A stretch of 64,000 bases of DNA from Ctena decussata (Eukaryota; Mollusca; Bivalvia; Lucinida; Lucinidae): the NCBI GenBank assembly GCA_963989385.1, contig OZ022500.1, positions 17,622,460 to 17,686,459 of the forward strand, read 5' to 3'. The position numbers and the translations under genes are program-made. The first letter of the stretch is position 1. Each line of letters starts with the position of its first letter. The notes under the pieces are model-generated. The model searched no databases. It saw nothing but the letters and a program-made list of their open reading frames with translations, and was not told the DNA's origin. Below are positions 24,086 through 36,018 of this stretch, piece after piece.

Positions 24086-24855
24086 TAAGTAAGTAAGTAA
24101 GTAAGTAAGTAAGCTTTATTTAAAGAGGGTTACTCATTTGGCCTTCGCCAATCTTCCATGAGGCCCTCTAAAAGTTCATGCATACAAAACTTAACAATTC
24201 AGCATCATGATAATAAATATGTGAAAAATTACAATAATATGAAAAGTTCAATACAAGTACACGCACACTCATACACAAACACATACATACCCAGCAGGCA
24301 CATAACGTCAAAATGACGTCGTATAGACGTCGAATCGACACCATCACGTCGAATCGACGTCAGCACGACGTAACCTCGACGCCACGAGTCCGCTGGGTTC
24401 ATACTAGACGAATTGATGAAGTATGAATATTTGACGATAAGCAAAAAAAAAAAAAAATTAAATTGCGGGGGAAAAAAATGCAACAATAAATAAGAAAAAG
24501 CTCACGTTTTCAAAAGACAAAATATGAGCACCGGAATACTCAAAGCAAAACACTCAGATGAAATGGCGGTGGGGGTGAAAAGGGCAAACATGATTGATAT
24601 TTTAATTTTTCATCAATGTAATACATCTATTAACAAAAGAATTAATGGATACAGCATTTTTAATTTCTAAAGGTATACTGTTCCAGATTACTGCTCCAGA
24701 GTATGACAGGCTACTTTTATATAAATTGTTGTTTGGCTTGGGAATAAGAAAGTTTCTATTGGACACAGACCGCAAATTGGAAGCTGTTTCATTAGCATCG
24801 TTAATTTTAACCGTGAACGGCATACTATCGCATGCAACATCACCTCCCGTTGTTC
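24086..24855 (-). pseudogene. CR1-like LINE 3' end: C-terminal RT remnant, UTR and tail
   Basis: The minus-strand frame 24602-24823 encodes the last part of a LINE reverse transcriptase (NLRSVSNRNFLIPKPNNN, then SLSYSGAVIWNSIPLEIKNA). The frame is also open upstream of its ATG to about 24855 (IRTTGGDVACDS). The 3' untranslated part contains an AATAAA and TGGAAGATTGGCGAAGGCC (minus strand), and ends in an ACTT repeat at 24088-24113. A CRE-type MITE sits in the UTR. S3 SINE pieces lie on both sides, so this LINE copy probably landed in a SINE. Confidence 0.8.
24289..24398. mobile_element. GACGTC palindromic MITE, copy 1
   Basis: Ends are ACCCAGCAGGCACATAACGT and CGCTGGGTT, with internal AAAATGACGTCGTA and repeated GACGTC words. 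It is inside the LINE 3' UTR. Confidence 0.85.
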
Positions 24856-24911
24856 TGATATGAGTGAACTTCTGTTGAAAAGGACGTACAACTGCAAGAT
24901 ATCCATCCAGC
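24856..24911 (+). mobile_element. SINE family S3, tail fragment
   Basis: TGATATGAGTGAACTTCTGT, AAAAGGACGTACAACTGCAA and ATCCATCC match the S3 3' end at 18525-18583. Confidence 0.8.
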
Positions 24912-25937
24912 TATACATGACACGACGGCAAACTGTTACTGGCGAGTACGACTCCGATGCCTCGACTCGTTTACAGGCTGCTGTCATTACAATAAAAGCA
25001 AGGATAGCTCACAAAAGGCGTGATACTCCAACGTGGCAATACCAGAGCGCAAACTTGTCGACTTGCAGTTGACGGAAAGAAGCGCAAATGGTTAAAATTA
25101 TTGCCTCACCCGCCCCACTCACAAGACCTATCTCCTAGCGACTACTTTTACTCTCCAAACTTGAATAGGGAACTGCGTGGATGCCACTTCCGGTCAATGA
25201 TGCTCTCCAGCGAGGAGTCGAAGGTAGTTTAATTGAAAAAGGACAAATTCCTGGTCATAGGTCTGTAAATTTCGCTGGAGGAAGTGCATGAACCTCAAAA
25301 TAGCCACCATGTGAGCATGGAGAAGGAGGGATGATTGCAATTAAGCTATATCGGTCATATAATGATAGACTTTTGAAATAAGTGGCACCGCATTTTTACA
25401 GTGATTGCACGGCTCATCAGTGCCGCGCCTATTAAGGCTGCTTTTGAAATGTTGCTGGTGCTCGGAAGTGGCCGCATAATACCTTGTGGTTCATAAAGTG
25501 ACTTTTTGTTCAGTATCTTTGTATTTTGAACGAAAAACTAAAGGAAATACATAAAACGTTCAGTTTATCTAGAAATAGCATCATTTTATCTGTAGCCAAT
25601 GTATAAAATTTATTAAAGCTATCAAGGATTTTAAATTCTAATCGAACATGAAGTGCAACTGCTTTCCAACTTTGATTATTGATGTCACTAAAACCACTGC
25701 CATCGGGTAAAATAAAGTACCGTACAGCCGAATATTTCCGGAGCTTGCCGAGCCCTACTGTACGCAAACTTACAGCTCCCATGAGTTTACTGATTCTATA
25801 AATTTTGTCCTTTTTAGACATGTTAGAGTATATGAGGAGATAAATCCTTTTTTAAACAGAGGTCGTAAATGTGCCGCCTCAAACAAGTATATTCTAAAGG
25901 TAATTTACACACACTCGAAACTTAAAGGGGAAAGCGT
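24912..25937. other. Spacer, no supported gene
   Basis: Small frames at 24860-25072, 25020-25232 (plus) and 25510-25821 (minus) show no domain. The segment CCCACTCACAAGACCTATCT with CTAGCGACTACTTTTACTCT (25115-25150) reads PHSQDLSPSDYFYSPNL. That resembles the PHSPDLAPSDYHLF signature near the C-terminus of mariner transposases, so a tiny mariner transposase remnant may lie at about 25085-25240. This is weak evidence. Confidence 0.45.
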
Positions 25938-27193
25938 ATTTATACCCCCGCTTTGAAAAAGTGGGGGGGTATACTGGTTTACATCTGTCCGTCATTCCGT
26001 CCGTAATTCCGTAACACTTTTTAATAAAAAAATTTCGTAAACGATTTCTCCACAATGGTATAAGCTAGAATGTTCATATTTGGTATACTACTTGGCACTG
26101 ACTTGTTGTATTGTGGGATTGAGATTCAGCCCTCTCCTGCTTATTCTTCCCCTTATTTATCTATTTTTCTTTCTTTCTGGTAAAAATTTTCGTAAAAGAT
26201 TTCTCCACAATGGTATAAGCTAGAATGTTCATATTTGGCATACAGGTTAATGACGATGTGTTGTATCGTGGGATTGAGAACCAGCTTTCTCCTGCTTATT
26301 CATCCCTTCATTTTTCTTTATTTCCATACTTTGAATAATGAAAATTTTTGTCAAAGATGTCTCCACAACCATTCAAGCTAGAATGGTCATATTTGGCATA
26401 CAGGTTGATGACTGTGTGTTGTACCGTGGGATTGAGAACCAGCCTTCTCCTGCTTATTCTTTCCTTGATTTGTCCATTTTTCTTTATTTCCATACTTTGA
26501 ATAATGAAATTTTTCGTCAAAGATTTCTCCACAACCGTGCAAGCTAGAATAGTTATATTTTGTTTGCAGGTTGGTGACGATGTGTTGTATCATGGGATTG
26601 CAAACCAGCCTTCTCCTGCTTATTTTTCCTTGTATTTGTCCAATTTTCTTTCTCTCTGTACTTTGAATAATGCAATTTTTCGTAACAGATGTCACAGCAA
26701 CCCTTCAAGGTAGAATGTTCATATTTGGTATGCAGGTTGATGATGACTTATTGTATTGTAAGATTGAGAACCAGCCTCCTCCTACTTATTCTTCCTTGTA
26801 TTTGTCCAATTTTCTTTCTCTCTTTACTTGGAATAATGCAATTTTTGCAAAGGTTTCTATGGAGCCGTTGTAAGTTAGAGTAGGGATATTTTGTATGCAG
26901 GTTGATGATAACTGGTTGTGTTGTGGGATTGAGAACCAGCCATCTCCTGCTTATTCTTCCTTATATTTTTCCAATTTTCTTTCTCTCCTGACTTTGAATA
27001 ATGCAATTTTTGGTAACAGATTTCACAGCAACCATTCAAGTTTGAATGTTCATATTTGGTATACAGACTGATAAAGAATTATGTCTTACATGTATTTATT
27101 ATTTCTTCTTTCTGTGTGAAATCGTTTTAGTCCGTATTATGTAGAAAAAGATTTATGTAGAAAATTGATATTTGGTATACATGTTGACAATGA

Positions 27194-27250
<57 letters not shown>

Positions 27251-27332
27251 GCTTTTTGCATGCAATGAAAATAACACCATTTGATTTAAGCAGTGAAGCG
27301 GGGGTATAGTCGGATTCTCCGACAGTTCTAGT
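25938..27332. mobile_element. Tandem-core element T4 (about 7-8 units of 165 bp)
   Basis: The left end is a hairpin of ATACCCCCGCTTT and GTGGGGGGGTAT. The right end carries GTGAAGCGGGGGTATAG and a GTCGGATTCTCCGAC hairpin. The CCCCCGCTT/AAGCGGGGG pair forms subterminal inverted repeats. Units share TTTCTCCACAATGGTATAAG, GTTCATATTTGGCATACAGG and GAACCAGCCTTCTCCTGC, starting near 26029, 26190, 26340, 26507, 26672, 26839 and 27002. A run of about 28 TC units (27194-27248) lies near the right end. Tandem core plus microsatellite plus subterminal repeats is the layout of bivalve pearl-type elements. Confidence 0.85.
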
Positions 27333-29240
27333 TACATATTGAATTGACAACCGTTCACGAAAGGCGACAGTCAAGTTTTGGCTGATTCTCAACACTGCCA
27401 ATCCCACCCCCTAGATGGCTTAAATGCTAATGTCACATAATACTTTGATTTTTATATCTATGGTTTACGTCAAAGATTTTAGGACCTTATTACTTCCAAA
27501 CCCTGAGATGGAGTTTGTTTATATTTATTGCGATGATAGATGTTGGGTTATACTTTACAACACCATTTCCATCCCCTTACATGACCTTAAGATTAAGGCC
27601 GCATACTCAGATAATTATTTATTTATTTATATTTTTAATAAACATGTATTGATATCTTCATATTATGTTAATAAACGTGTCTAAAAGAAAATGGTCAAAG
27701 TACCCAAATCATAAGTCCGACCTCATAAAGGCCGTTTAAACCGTGACAATTCCGGAATATTCTATTTACACAGACGCGGACCCCAAAACGGAGGTGTGAT
27801 CAGGTGCTCGGGAGTAGTAAACATCACCTGCCTATTATAATACACCCGCCATATCTATGTATCAGTAGAAAAAGTCAGTGAAAATAAAAGTCCGGTGCTT
27901 GAAAGCCTAATTAAGCCGACTGAGGCTATAAAATCGGAAATTAATTTAGAAAAGGCCACATTGGTCAACGAGGTCATAGTGTCTCCCATAAAACTTTTTA
28001 ACGGTTGGCACAAGCTTCACTTTGTGATAACCCTGTGCCAACAACTTAAGTATGAGTAGCTTCCCTCTTTCAACGAAGTTCTGATGTTTGAAACAGGTTC
28101 TATCCTTAGCGGACTAGCTGAGAGACATAAACTCCCTATGCAGGTGCCGAAGGGATATCACTACTAAAAAATGGAAAGTTAACTTTGGAAAAATTGAAGT
28201 CGCCCCTCTTGTCATTGCCAATATAGAGATAAAAACTTAATAGGAGGCAGATGAACTGGACTCTGTTTTTTTTTTTTGTTTTTTGTTTTTTATCTCAAGT
28301 TCGCATGGATGGATGAGGTCAATAAACTCTGAAATATTTGAATTATTCAGGGATAGGTGAAAGTTGAAATTCTGTGTAATGTGCTTATTACCCCCTTTTG
28401 TGAGCCTTTGTATAACCTCCACCTCAAACCCGTAAAGAAATTAGTCGGCAAGTAAGGGGGTGCAGTTAGTGAACTATAAAAAATAGAAGAAGGTCCATTG
28501 GTCAAATATTCTCCATCGTCAGAAATCGACAATCATCTTTCTTACGCCGTGCATTATCTTTTGCTATATCCTGCAGCAACCTTTGTTCTTGTATCACTTA
28601 TTTATTTACTTTTACAATTTACATTTGTGCCATGGAGTACCGTATTTACGTTACACGTGACAGAAAGCGGTTTTCCATAAGCTAAGATATGCTCCTGTAG
28701 TAATATGTGGGTCTCATGGAAAGGTACATTCATGTAAGACTCGGGCACTTTGGGAATGGCAACCCCTGTTTCCTCCAATTATCTATGGACCCTTGGGAGC
28801 TAATTAAAGGCGTAGACTTTGATCACAATACGCTGATGCGCATGCTAATTTGAGTGCTTACCGTATGCACATAGCATAAGGTAAGTTTACACGAGACGTC
28901 GTCCCGTACGAGTATTGTAAAGATGTACTAGACAGTGAGTAATAGAAACTCCATACAATATGGTAAAAATAACCTTTAAAATACTTATAAGTAAATATTT
29001 CGATAACTCAGTTTTATTTCTCTTCCTGTTTTGATTATCAGTTGACTGAAAGTCGATCAATGGAGAACATATATTTTGAGGTGTTTATATGAACATGTAA
29101 ACATTAACTTTGTGATTTCTTATATATAACTTATTATTTTCGCCCATTTATGTTTGCACTAAATATCCAGCGAACGAGGTGAAAACATAGCAAGCTTACA
29201 GCTTTCTTAAAAATTAAAAGAGGATTAAAACATTTCCGTG
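27333..29240. other. Spacer upstream of the host gene
   Basis: No repeat family seen elsewhere in the window and no known protein occurs here. Frames at 27424-27684 and 28498-28680 are hydrophobic AT-rich translations without family signal. The promoter of the gene starting at 29241 should lie in the last part, but I see no clear TATA box. Confidence 0.4.
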
Positions 29241-29514
29241 ATGGAAAAGGGAAAAAAGGCTGTAAAATACCTTCGCGAATGTAGGGAAATAATAGAAAGT
29301 TGTTGCAGTAAACAAATAAAGGCACAAGCTGCTTTAAACCAGTATTTTCTTGCAATACAATACAGAGAAAAACTCGGTGAAAAAGAAGAAAAAGATTTAG
29401 AGGCCGAAATCGATAGATTTAAAACAATATTAGAGTCCTATAGAAAAGGTACAGATGAACTGGAAATAAGATGGTTAAGAGAGGTTCAAGGCAGATCAGA
29501 CAGAGGGAGACAAG
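29241..29514 (+). CDS. Unknown gene, exon 1 (N-terminal helical region)
   Basis: The ATG at 29241 opens a 91-codon frame (MEKGKKAVKYLRECREIIES at the start) and stops at a strong donor, CAAG|GTGAGT, leaving phase 1. The sequence is rich in Lys, Glu and Arg. Heptad-like spacing of hydrophobics continues through residues 30-75 (ALNQYFLAIQYREKLGEKEE, then AEIDRFKTILESYRKG), which suggests helices or a short coiled coil. A Cys pair follows REIIES. A codon earlier (29238) is GTG, so the ATG at 29241 is preferred. Reading through the donor ends in a stop after four codons, which supports the splice. Function unknown. Confidence 0.7.
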
Positions 29515-29660
29515 GTGAGTTAAAGTAAAAATTTCATTAGTATTATTGCTATTATCATTTTTATTTTAACACTAATATTACTACTACTACCACTAATAAT
29601 AATAATTAGGACTGTTATTATGACTATAATTGTTATTATTATTATCAGTATTATTATTAG

Positions 29661-29891
29661 AGGGCCGTGGTCTAGTGGTTACAGATGATTGGTTATGGAA
29701 CAGAAGGGCACGGGTTCGAATTCGGGTTCGGCCGTGCGGCGACTGGACATCTCTCTCTGTCAACCCAGCAGTAAATGTATACTTCTTCCGAATCAGGGAA
29801 GGATAGGTCATCGAAAGGAACAGGATGTGTCCCGCTTTTAATATGCTGCGCCAAAGATACAGTGGGCCTGCCCCTATGGTACTAGGCTTCA
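29661..29891 (+). mobile_element. tRNA-derived SINE (family S4), copy in intron 1
   Basis: The head GGGCCGTGGTCTAGTGGTTA carries an A box, and GGGTTCGAATTC is B-box-like. The body has CGACTGGACATC, CAACCCAGCAGTAAATG and CCGAATCAGGGA. The same body occurs at 51092-51345. The adjoining ATT/ATTATT repeats at 29580-29658 may be older tails. Confidence 0.8.
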
Positions 29892-30098
29892 GGGGTCGTA
29901 TTTATAAAACGACCTAAGTGGTTGCTATGCTGTTGCTAAGGCTGAATTTCTATGAAAGAGATTCCATACAACTATGAAATTTGCTCTGGAGGAACAGTCT
30001 GAAAAAGACTGTTCCTCCAGAGCAGATTTCATAGTTGTAGGGAATCTCCTTCAAAGAAATTTAGCCTTAGCAACAGCGTTCTTTAAATACGGCCCCCA
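29892..30098. mobile_element. Palindromic MITE (GGRGYCGTATTTATAAAACG family), copy 1
   Basis: Ends are GGGGTCGTATTTATAAAACG and AAATACGGCCCCC. The centre is a perfect hairpin CTCTGGAGGAACAGTCT/AGACTGTTCCTCCAGAG. It directly follows the S4 SINE. A second copy lies at 59683-59876. Confidence 0.88.
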
Positions 30099-30537
30099 GA
30101 ACCTTTATTATTACAGTCTATCCTGTGTGCTAAGACCACGTAAGGGAACTCCAAATAGTGGACGTTGTTGACAGGTGGTTTCTGTCCACAGGTTCAAATG
30201 TGCTTATTTTCTACGTTCTGGTAGCTGTGGTCTTTAACCCAGGTTTGACTAAATTATTATTTAAAGATTTTTTTTCAAATGCTTCAACTATTACCACTAT
30301 TATAAAGACGCCCACAGTGCCCTTTGATTAGATAGACATGCTTATCACTGTAAATGTATGCCTTTGCCTCATAAAAGGTACTGCAGCTCGGAAATACATT
30401 CTTTCATACGGAATTTTTATTTTTTATTAATAATATAATTGACATTATGCAATATGGCTGTGATTGTCTTTAGTACTTATCTTTTGAAAGAGAGAATGAG
30501 CAATAAAATCGAATTTCGTGTTCATACCCATGTATAC

Positions 30538-30720
30538 ACACCGGGTAGGCGGCAATCGAAAACGCTCGTGCAATCGACGAACGCGGATCAAAAACATTTA
30601 GAAACAGCATTTCGATTGCAAATTGGCGACAATTTGCAATCGAAAACGCTGTTTCTAACGTCTTTTGATCCGCGCTAATCGATTGTTAAGAGCGTTTTCG
30701 ATTGCCACCTATCCGGCGTG
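30538..30720. mobile_element. Palindromic MITE with GGCAATCGAAAACGCTC ends
   Basis: CACCGGGTAGGCGGCAATCG with AAAACGCTC is answered by GAGCGTTTTCGATTGCCACC with TATCCGG. The inner stem repeats the word AATCGAAAACGC and holds GCGGATCAAAA/TTTTGATCCGCG. Almost the whole 183 bp can fold on itself. Confidence 0.85.
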
Positions 30721-30806
30721 ATATATACAGCGTCCCGAACGCATATATACTGCGAAATTAGTGACTGTGAATTGACAATAAGAATATTACTTATTCATAA
30801 CCATAG

Positions 30807-31025
30807 TAACCCATTTATGCCCAGTGGGCTCATATCTTTATAAATTGGATGAGTCAATTCTTCATTTTAGGGGTGTCAGGTTTTGTTTATTTTTATCATT
30901 TTCATTTTATTTTAATCCTTTGCAAATAGTGTAGACTCCGATCAGGCGCCACATTTTGTGGCGCCTGATCTGAGTCTACACTGTTTGCCTATGTCCCTAT
31001 TTTGGGACGCTAGGCATTAATGGCT
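30807..31025. mobile_element. Hairpin MITE family H1, copy 1
   Basis: The central stem is GTGTAGACTC, then GATCAGGCGCCAC/GTGGCGCCTGATC, then GAGTCTACAC, within TGCAAATAGTG and CACTGTTTGCC. Flanks CCCATTTATGCCCAGTGGGC and TAGGCATTAATGG recur inverted at 61330-61535. Confidence 0.75.
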
Positions 31026-31329
31026 GAATAATTGTAACAGAATTTTGTTTTCTTTAAATATATCATGATATTTTGTTGGCTAAGTTCCAAACTGTGCAAC
31101 TCATGATGAGACTGCTTGAGGAGGTCTAATTCGAGTCTTCACTGTTTGATCAGACATATTTACTTTTTATGTTTTTTTTTTAGTAGTCAAAGTAAACAAC
31201 TGTTCGCCGACTTAAGTCTGTTTTAGGTCATGAATAAGATTTAAAAAATACTTCCTCATTATAAAATATTTATCTTCCTGATTTCGAAGATAAGTTCAGA
31301 ATTATACCTCAAAAATTTATGTTCGGTGC

Positions 31330-31645
31330 TGTTTAATTTATTACGTTTTCGTTTTAACCCTTCTATAATAAGAATTAAAAATAGGTAAAATAGTTGTTAA
31401 ATGTTTTTCGTATAATTTGCTTAGTCTGTTGTAACCGTTCTGTTGGTCTAAATTATTTAGTTCAATAAAGATAGAGTTGAGTTGCCACCTATTTGGGAAA
31501 GAGCTGCTGACTCGGCTTATCACTTGTAATTTATTGTTTGTTGGGATGTTTTTGTCAATCTTTCCCTTTGATGTTGGGGATATGGTTTGGGATCTGATTC
31601 AGTCAGTTCCTGAAGTGTAGTTACTCTTTAAATTATATTGACTCT
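31330..31645. repeat. Repeat shared with 54945-55255 (inverted) and 20881-21040
   Basis: The 155-bp block near 31486-31645 matches the segment joined to the Penelope-like RT. Upstream, 31330-31485 also matches 55085-55255 in reverse. The minus-strand frame 31341-31523 (MISRVSSSFPNRWQ) is read from this repeat. It may be an isolated terminal piece of the Penelope-like family. Confidence 0.65.
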
Positions 31646-34610
31646 TTTATTGATGAATTTAGATATGTCCATTATTAAGAAAACAAATAGGATACTTTGC
31701 AGAAAGTCACAGACAGTAGATCCAAATAAGGTTGTTTGCTATGAGTTGACTCATCCTAATCTGCGCTGTTTAGAAACCTTTCTTTAAACAGGTGAATCAT
31801 ATATGACCGTTCACTATTCATTTTGAAAGGGAGACAGCTTTTGTGACTCCCTGTTCGCCTCTCTGGACAGCAAAACCCCTCCAAAGATATATCTGCTCTA
31901 ACGGAAAAATGCTCTCAGAGGAGCAAATTCTTTCCTTTAACTGTTGACCTCCATTGACAAGGGATGCAAAATTGAAAACGGCAGAGTTGCTTCTCCTTAA
32001 AGGGTACCCATGTACCTTAATATGCGTGGGTAAAATTATTAGCTGATAATACATAAAAAAATACGTTCACTACACAAAACTCGTTTTAAGGAAATAAAAA
32101 GAGTGTCAAATTTATTGATGAGTAACTGAGAAAATTTTATCCCATACATGTTATTGAAAGTGAATTCTGACGTGATATTTAAGAGAGTATAAAATCAGTA
32201 AATTCAGAACACATAAAGTAACTACATGTATACTGTACATCCCATTTTGGTGGGTACCAGGAGACGGTTGAAATACATTCTTTCATTTTTTGCACAGCAA
32301 AATGATAAGATCATGCCACGGTAAAATAAGAAAAACCTTGGAGATTGTTGCCATCCTGCAGTTGGAAACCTGTGAAAACTTAGCTAAGTGCATATCATTA
32401 TAAACGTTTCATTTGAGCTCTCATAACGTAATATCTGACTCAATAACATGTATTGTTTATGGACTAGATAGCTCCATATTAGCGTTACTTAAGATACAAG
32501 CAAGTCTGAGCAGATAAGGAGGACCAACATTCCATCATGCAGTTTAGCTCTATTATTTCATATCTATCTTCTGGTGAGTGATATACAATGTATTTTATTA
32601 GCACATTGTACTATCTCACAGTGGTTAGGCAGAAGTATGGACTCCATGATTTTCACGGTATACGGATATTCGCCTTCCTGTTAACAAATTAAAAGCATTC
32701 AGAAATGTTTCCTTAGTAAGAAAGTTTAATATAACCATTTTTTTGCAATTAAATAAAGCAAGAAATAACATGACATGACTGAATTATTATTTTCTGTTTC
32801 ATAGCCATTTTTATTGTCGTTGTGTACTGCTTTGCTGTTTCACTGTTTTTGGCTTTTAGAAGTGACAGCATCTTCAAAAACAGACAGAACTGAAATCTAC
32901 AGCGTTCTGATACTTTGTTTAACTGATGCCTGTAAGCCACTATAAAATTAAGGAGAACTGTTTGCCTCAGGGTTTTTATTTTTAACTATCGCGAAAATAT
33001 GATTGCCAAAAAAATATGGAGTTCAAGGGCTGTACGCCCAAAAGAGTTTGATGACATGAACAGATGAATGGCTATAAATAGAAATGAATAGACTAAAACA
33101 ACAATGTATGCAAATAAAGTTTTATATTGAAATTGCTGTCACAAGTTCTTGTTTTATCTTTCTTCATTTCAAACGTACACTATTTAATAGTTGCACTAAT
33201 AGATAGCTGTATAAGTTTTCCACAACCATTGCAAAGCTGTGACACTGATTATAAATGCAAATAAACGATAATGTCTTCAAGATCTTCTGCTTCATTACAT
33301 CCATAAAATTATTGACGATTTTGTATTTATTTGGATTTTTTTTTCTTTTTTTTTTTTGCTTGCATACTTAGAAATTTTGAACTCAGTCATTTATTCAGAT
33401 GTTACATAATTAATAAAGCCTTTAATTTTAGTCTCAAAGTACCGCCTGTTTTCGGTGTTTTTTTTTTTTTTTTTCTCCATGAAGAACCCCAAATATGTAA
33501 ATCAATCGTGTGTAATTCTGCTAGACATTGTTTTTGAAAGGAAAATCCCTCGTCTTATAACCGAATGAAAGGCAACGATCACCAAGCATAACCCACCTAC
33601 GATACGCAAAAAAGAAAAAAAAAGGAGAAACGATAAGACAAAACGGAAAAATAGAGTTCGGTAATAGTACCGAGTACAACGGAGAGGAACTGTACATCAA
33701 TACAATAAACATCAAATGCCATAAAATGCAAAACAAATCAAACATTTGCTATTTCTTTTTCAAACCAGAAAACGAAATTGGAAGCAAAGTCTTCAGCTCT
33801 AAAACAAAATAGAACAAAACAAAACTTTATTGTGTATTATAAATCTGAAGGCCATATGTGTAAGATTACACATACATGTACGAGAGAAGGGGGAAGGGGG
33901 TGTTGTGTGAAGGGGCGGTTTAGATCGGGCGATGGTGCTGGGTAACTGTCAGTGCCGGGGCGTCCTACTGATTTTGGGTAAAAGTTGTTCAAGGATCTAC
34001 TGTACTTGCAGTCGGTGCGGGTGTGGGTTGTTGGTTGGACAGTTTTTCTCCCGCCAATTATATCATTTTTCTTTCTCCCTTTCTCTCTGGGAGACGGCTC
34101 GATATAGACTCAAAGAGCCGTTTAATCCAAAACAACCAACCAACCAACATGTGCGAGGTGTGTTCCAAAATGTCGTAGAGTGCGCTTAAAACTGAAAGCA
34201 AATGCATGGATGTTATGATAATTATTACCATAATTATGTGATAGTGATGAACCGTAAATATTTCAATACAATAGGCCTAGTCTTAAAGAAATTATATACA
34301 TTTGACTCACAGGATATCAGCATGATAGGCGGACGTTCGAGCGTCAGTAACGCCGCCTGAGTATAATAGCCTAAAAACTAACATTATATGTTTACTTTCT
34401 CACAGATTTTCTTATTTCACGTCTACAGTTTGCATCTAAGATGGTATCCAAGCTATGTACTGCCGTAACGCATGTAAAGCTTTAAAATTTACTCCATCGA
34501 GTACGAAATAAGATAACCAGTTTATAATCTCAAGAAATATTCATATGTTGGATGAAATCAGAATGCTACATAGTATCACCTACAAATTACTTTTTTGCTT
34601 GCATTTATGT
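31646..34610. other. Intron 1 interior, mostly unrecognised
   Basis: AT-rich, with long T runs at 33337-33357 and 33459-33475. The only repeat recognised is the AACC-tailed unit at 33890-34150. No frame shows a protein family. Confidence 0.5.
33890..34150 (+). mobile_element. AACC-tailed repeat (family S5), copy 1
   Basis: GATGGTGCTGGGTAACTGTC, GTGCCGGGGCGTCCTACTGA and CTCTCTGGGAGACGGC lead to a tail AACCAACCAACCAAC. The same order occurs at 60107-60330, 62587-62822 and, reversed, 62941-63170. It is SINE-like, but I see no clear A or B box. Confidence 0.75.
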
Positions 34611-34770
34611 AGAACAATTCAATTCAATTTCAATTCAATTCAATTTATTTGTTTGGGCTCGAACGAAATACGTTTCTTGCCCTAAACAAAGGGGGTTATA
34701 CAATACATTTGAGAAGAGCATGCTACATAAAGATATGCGACAAAGTCAACATCGTAAGAAATGTAGATAA
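34611..34770 (-). mobile_element. LINE 3' end fragment with AATTG tail
   Basis: On the minus strand it reads GGGCAAGAAACGTATTTCG, then GAGCCCAAACAAATAAATTG, then repeated AATTG units (34614-34645). This is a LINE 3' UTR with AATAAA and a pentamer tail. No coding sequence remains. Confidence 0.6.
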
Positions 34771-34772
34771 AT

Positions 34773-35022
34773 ATACAGTCAGACATAAGTTAAGCATCAC
34801 CTGAATAAGTAGCGCCATAGAAGGAGGTATGTTTCAAGTAACGTTGTCACAGGAATATCTTTACTTTTTTTGCATCAATATTCTGTCTAAATATTCTCCA
34901 CTAGCCAAAGAATGAAAATATATGAAATTTTATTGAATTCATATCAAATATGCCGATTTGTCGAATATGAAATTTAACTTTCAACTATTTGGGGCGATGC
35001 TTAACTTATGTCTGACTGTATA
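34773..35022. mobile_element. Tc1/mariner-like MITE (CAGTCAGACATAAG ends)
   Basis: TACAGTCAGACATAAGTTAA at the left and TTAACTTATGTCTGACTGTA at the right form TIRs of about 28 bp with TA on both sides. TA plus CAGT termini are typical of Tc1/mariner elements. The 250-bp interior is noncoding. Confidence 0.85.
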
Positions 35023-35479
35023 TAACAGCAGTATTAAATACCACGCAGCATAGCGCACAGCATAAAATAAACGATATGTTTGCATGTAATGTCCAACGAC
35101 CAACTAATAAACAAAACAAATTTCTCAGCATGTTTCTATGCGCCACGTCGTCAGTTTTCGGTCGAAGAATATGAATAGTGGGTGAACTGAATCAATTATG
35201 AAATTGCAGAACTTGTATATACTCCTCTGAAACTTCGAAAGATTAATTAAATGCATCTGAACACAGCAGTAGTCAAACTGCAATGCAAAGTTAAACACGG
35301 AAAGATAGTTTTATGCACATGTTACAATTTTAATAGCGAAATCATAACTTATAAACTTATAATATTTGACGTGAGCCACCCAGCCTACATCCAACAGCAT
35401 TTTTTTTGCAAATTGTCACCTTTTGAGTATGGAATTCAAATTTCTTTTCATCAGTAAGCTAAGAAATAATTTTATGAAT

Positions 35480-35716
35480 GAGCCGCGACACGACAAAACC
35501 AACAAAGGACATGTGCGCCCAGCGAAGACTTAGATCAACCTGGGCATCCGCCCAGTCTGATCAGAGTCTTTGCTGTGCGCATGGAGCTAGCGTAGTCCCT
35601 TAGCTACCCTTTAAGCGCAAAGGGAAGACTTTGGTCAGACTGTGTAAATGCCCTGGCTGGCCTGAGTCTTTGCGTGGCGACATGCCATTTTATTGTTTTT
35701 TCTCGTGTCGCGGCTC
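35480..35716. mobile_element. GAGCCGCGAC palindromic MITE, copy 4
   Basis: Full length. Ends are GAGCCGCGACACGACAAAAC and TCTCGTGTCGCGGCTC. It lies in intron 1. Confidence 0.9.
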
Positions 35717-35804
35717 AGTAAGTTTCCGTATAAATATGACGCTGTTAATTTGAATTATTGGACTTGGGTCAGCCTCGCACACCATAACTAGAACACAGGC
35801 AATT

Positions 35805-36018
35805 GGGGTAAAGTCGGGTAAATTCGGACATCAGGTAAATTCGGACAGTGACATTGTTTCCTTTATATGTCAGTTGTTTAGAATTAAAACAAAATACTGG
35901 GCAAACAGTGAAAATCCTGATGAGACGGCTCATTATGAACCGTTTCATCTGGATTTTTACTGCTTGCAATGATATGTCCGAATTTAGCTGCTGTCCGAAG
36001 TTACCCGACTCGACCCTA
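35805..36018. mobile_element. Hairpin MITE family H3, copy 1
   Basis: Ends are GGTAAAGTCGGGTAAATTCG and TTACCCGACTCGACCC. The centre holds CAAACAGTGAAAATCC, GATGAGACGGCTC with its inverted form, then GGATTTTTACTGCTTGC. Copy 2 is at 38470-38692. Confidence 0.85.

Noticed and set aside
26308..26883. Frames of 67-102 codons on both strands in T4
   Set aside because: Repeat-unit translations that overlap on opposite strands and end at different unit borders.
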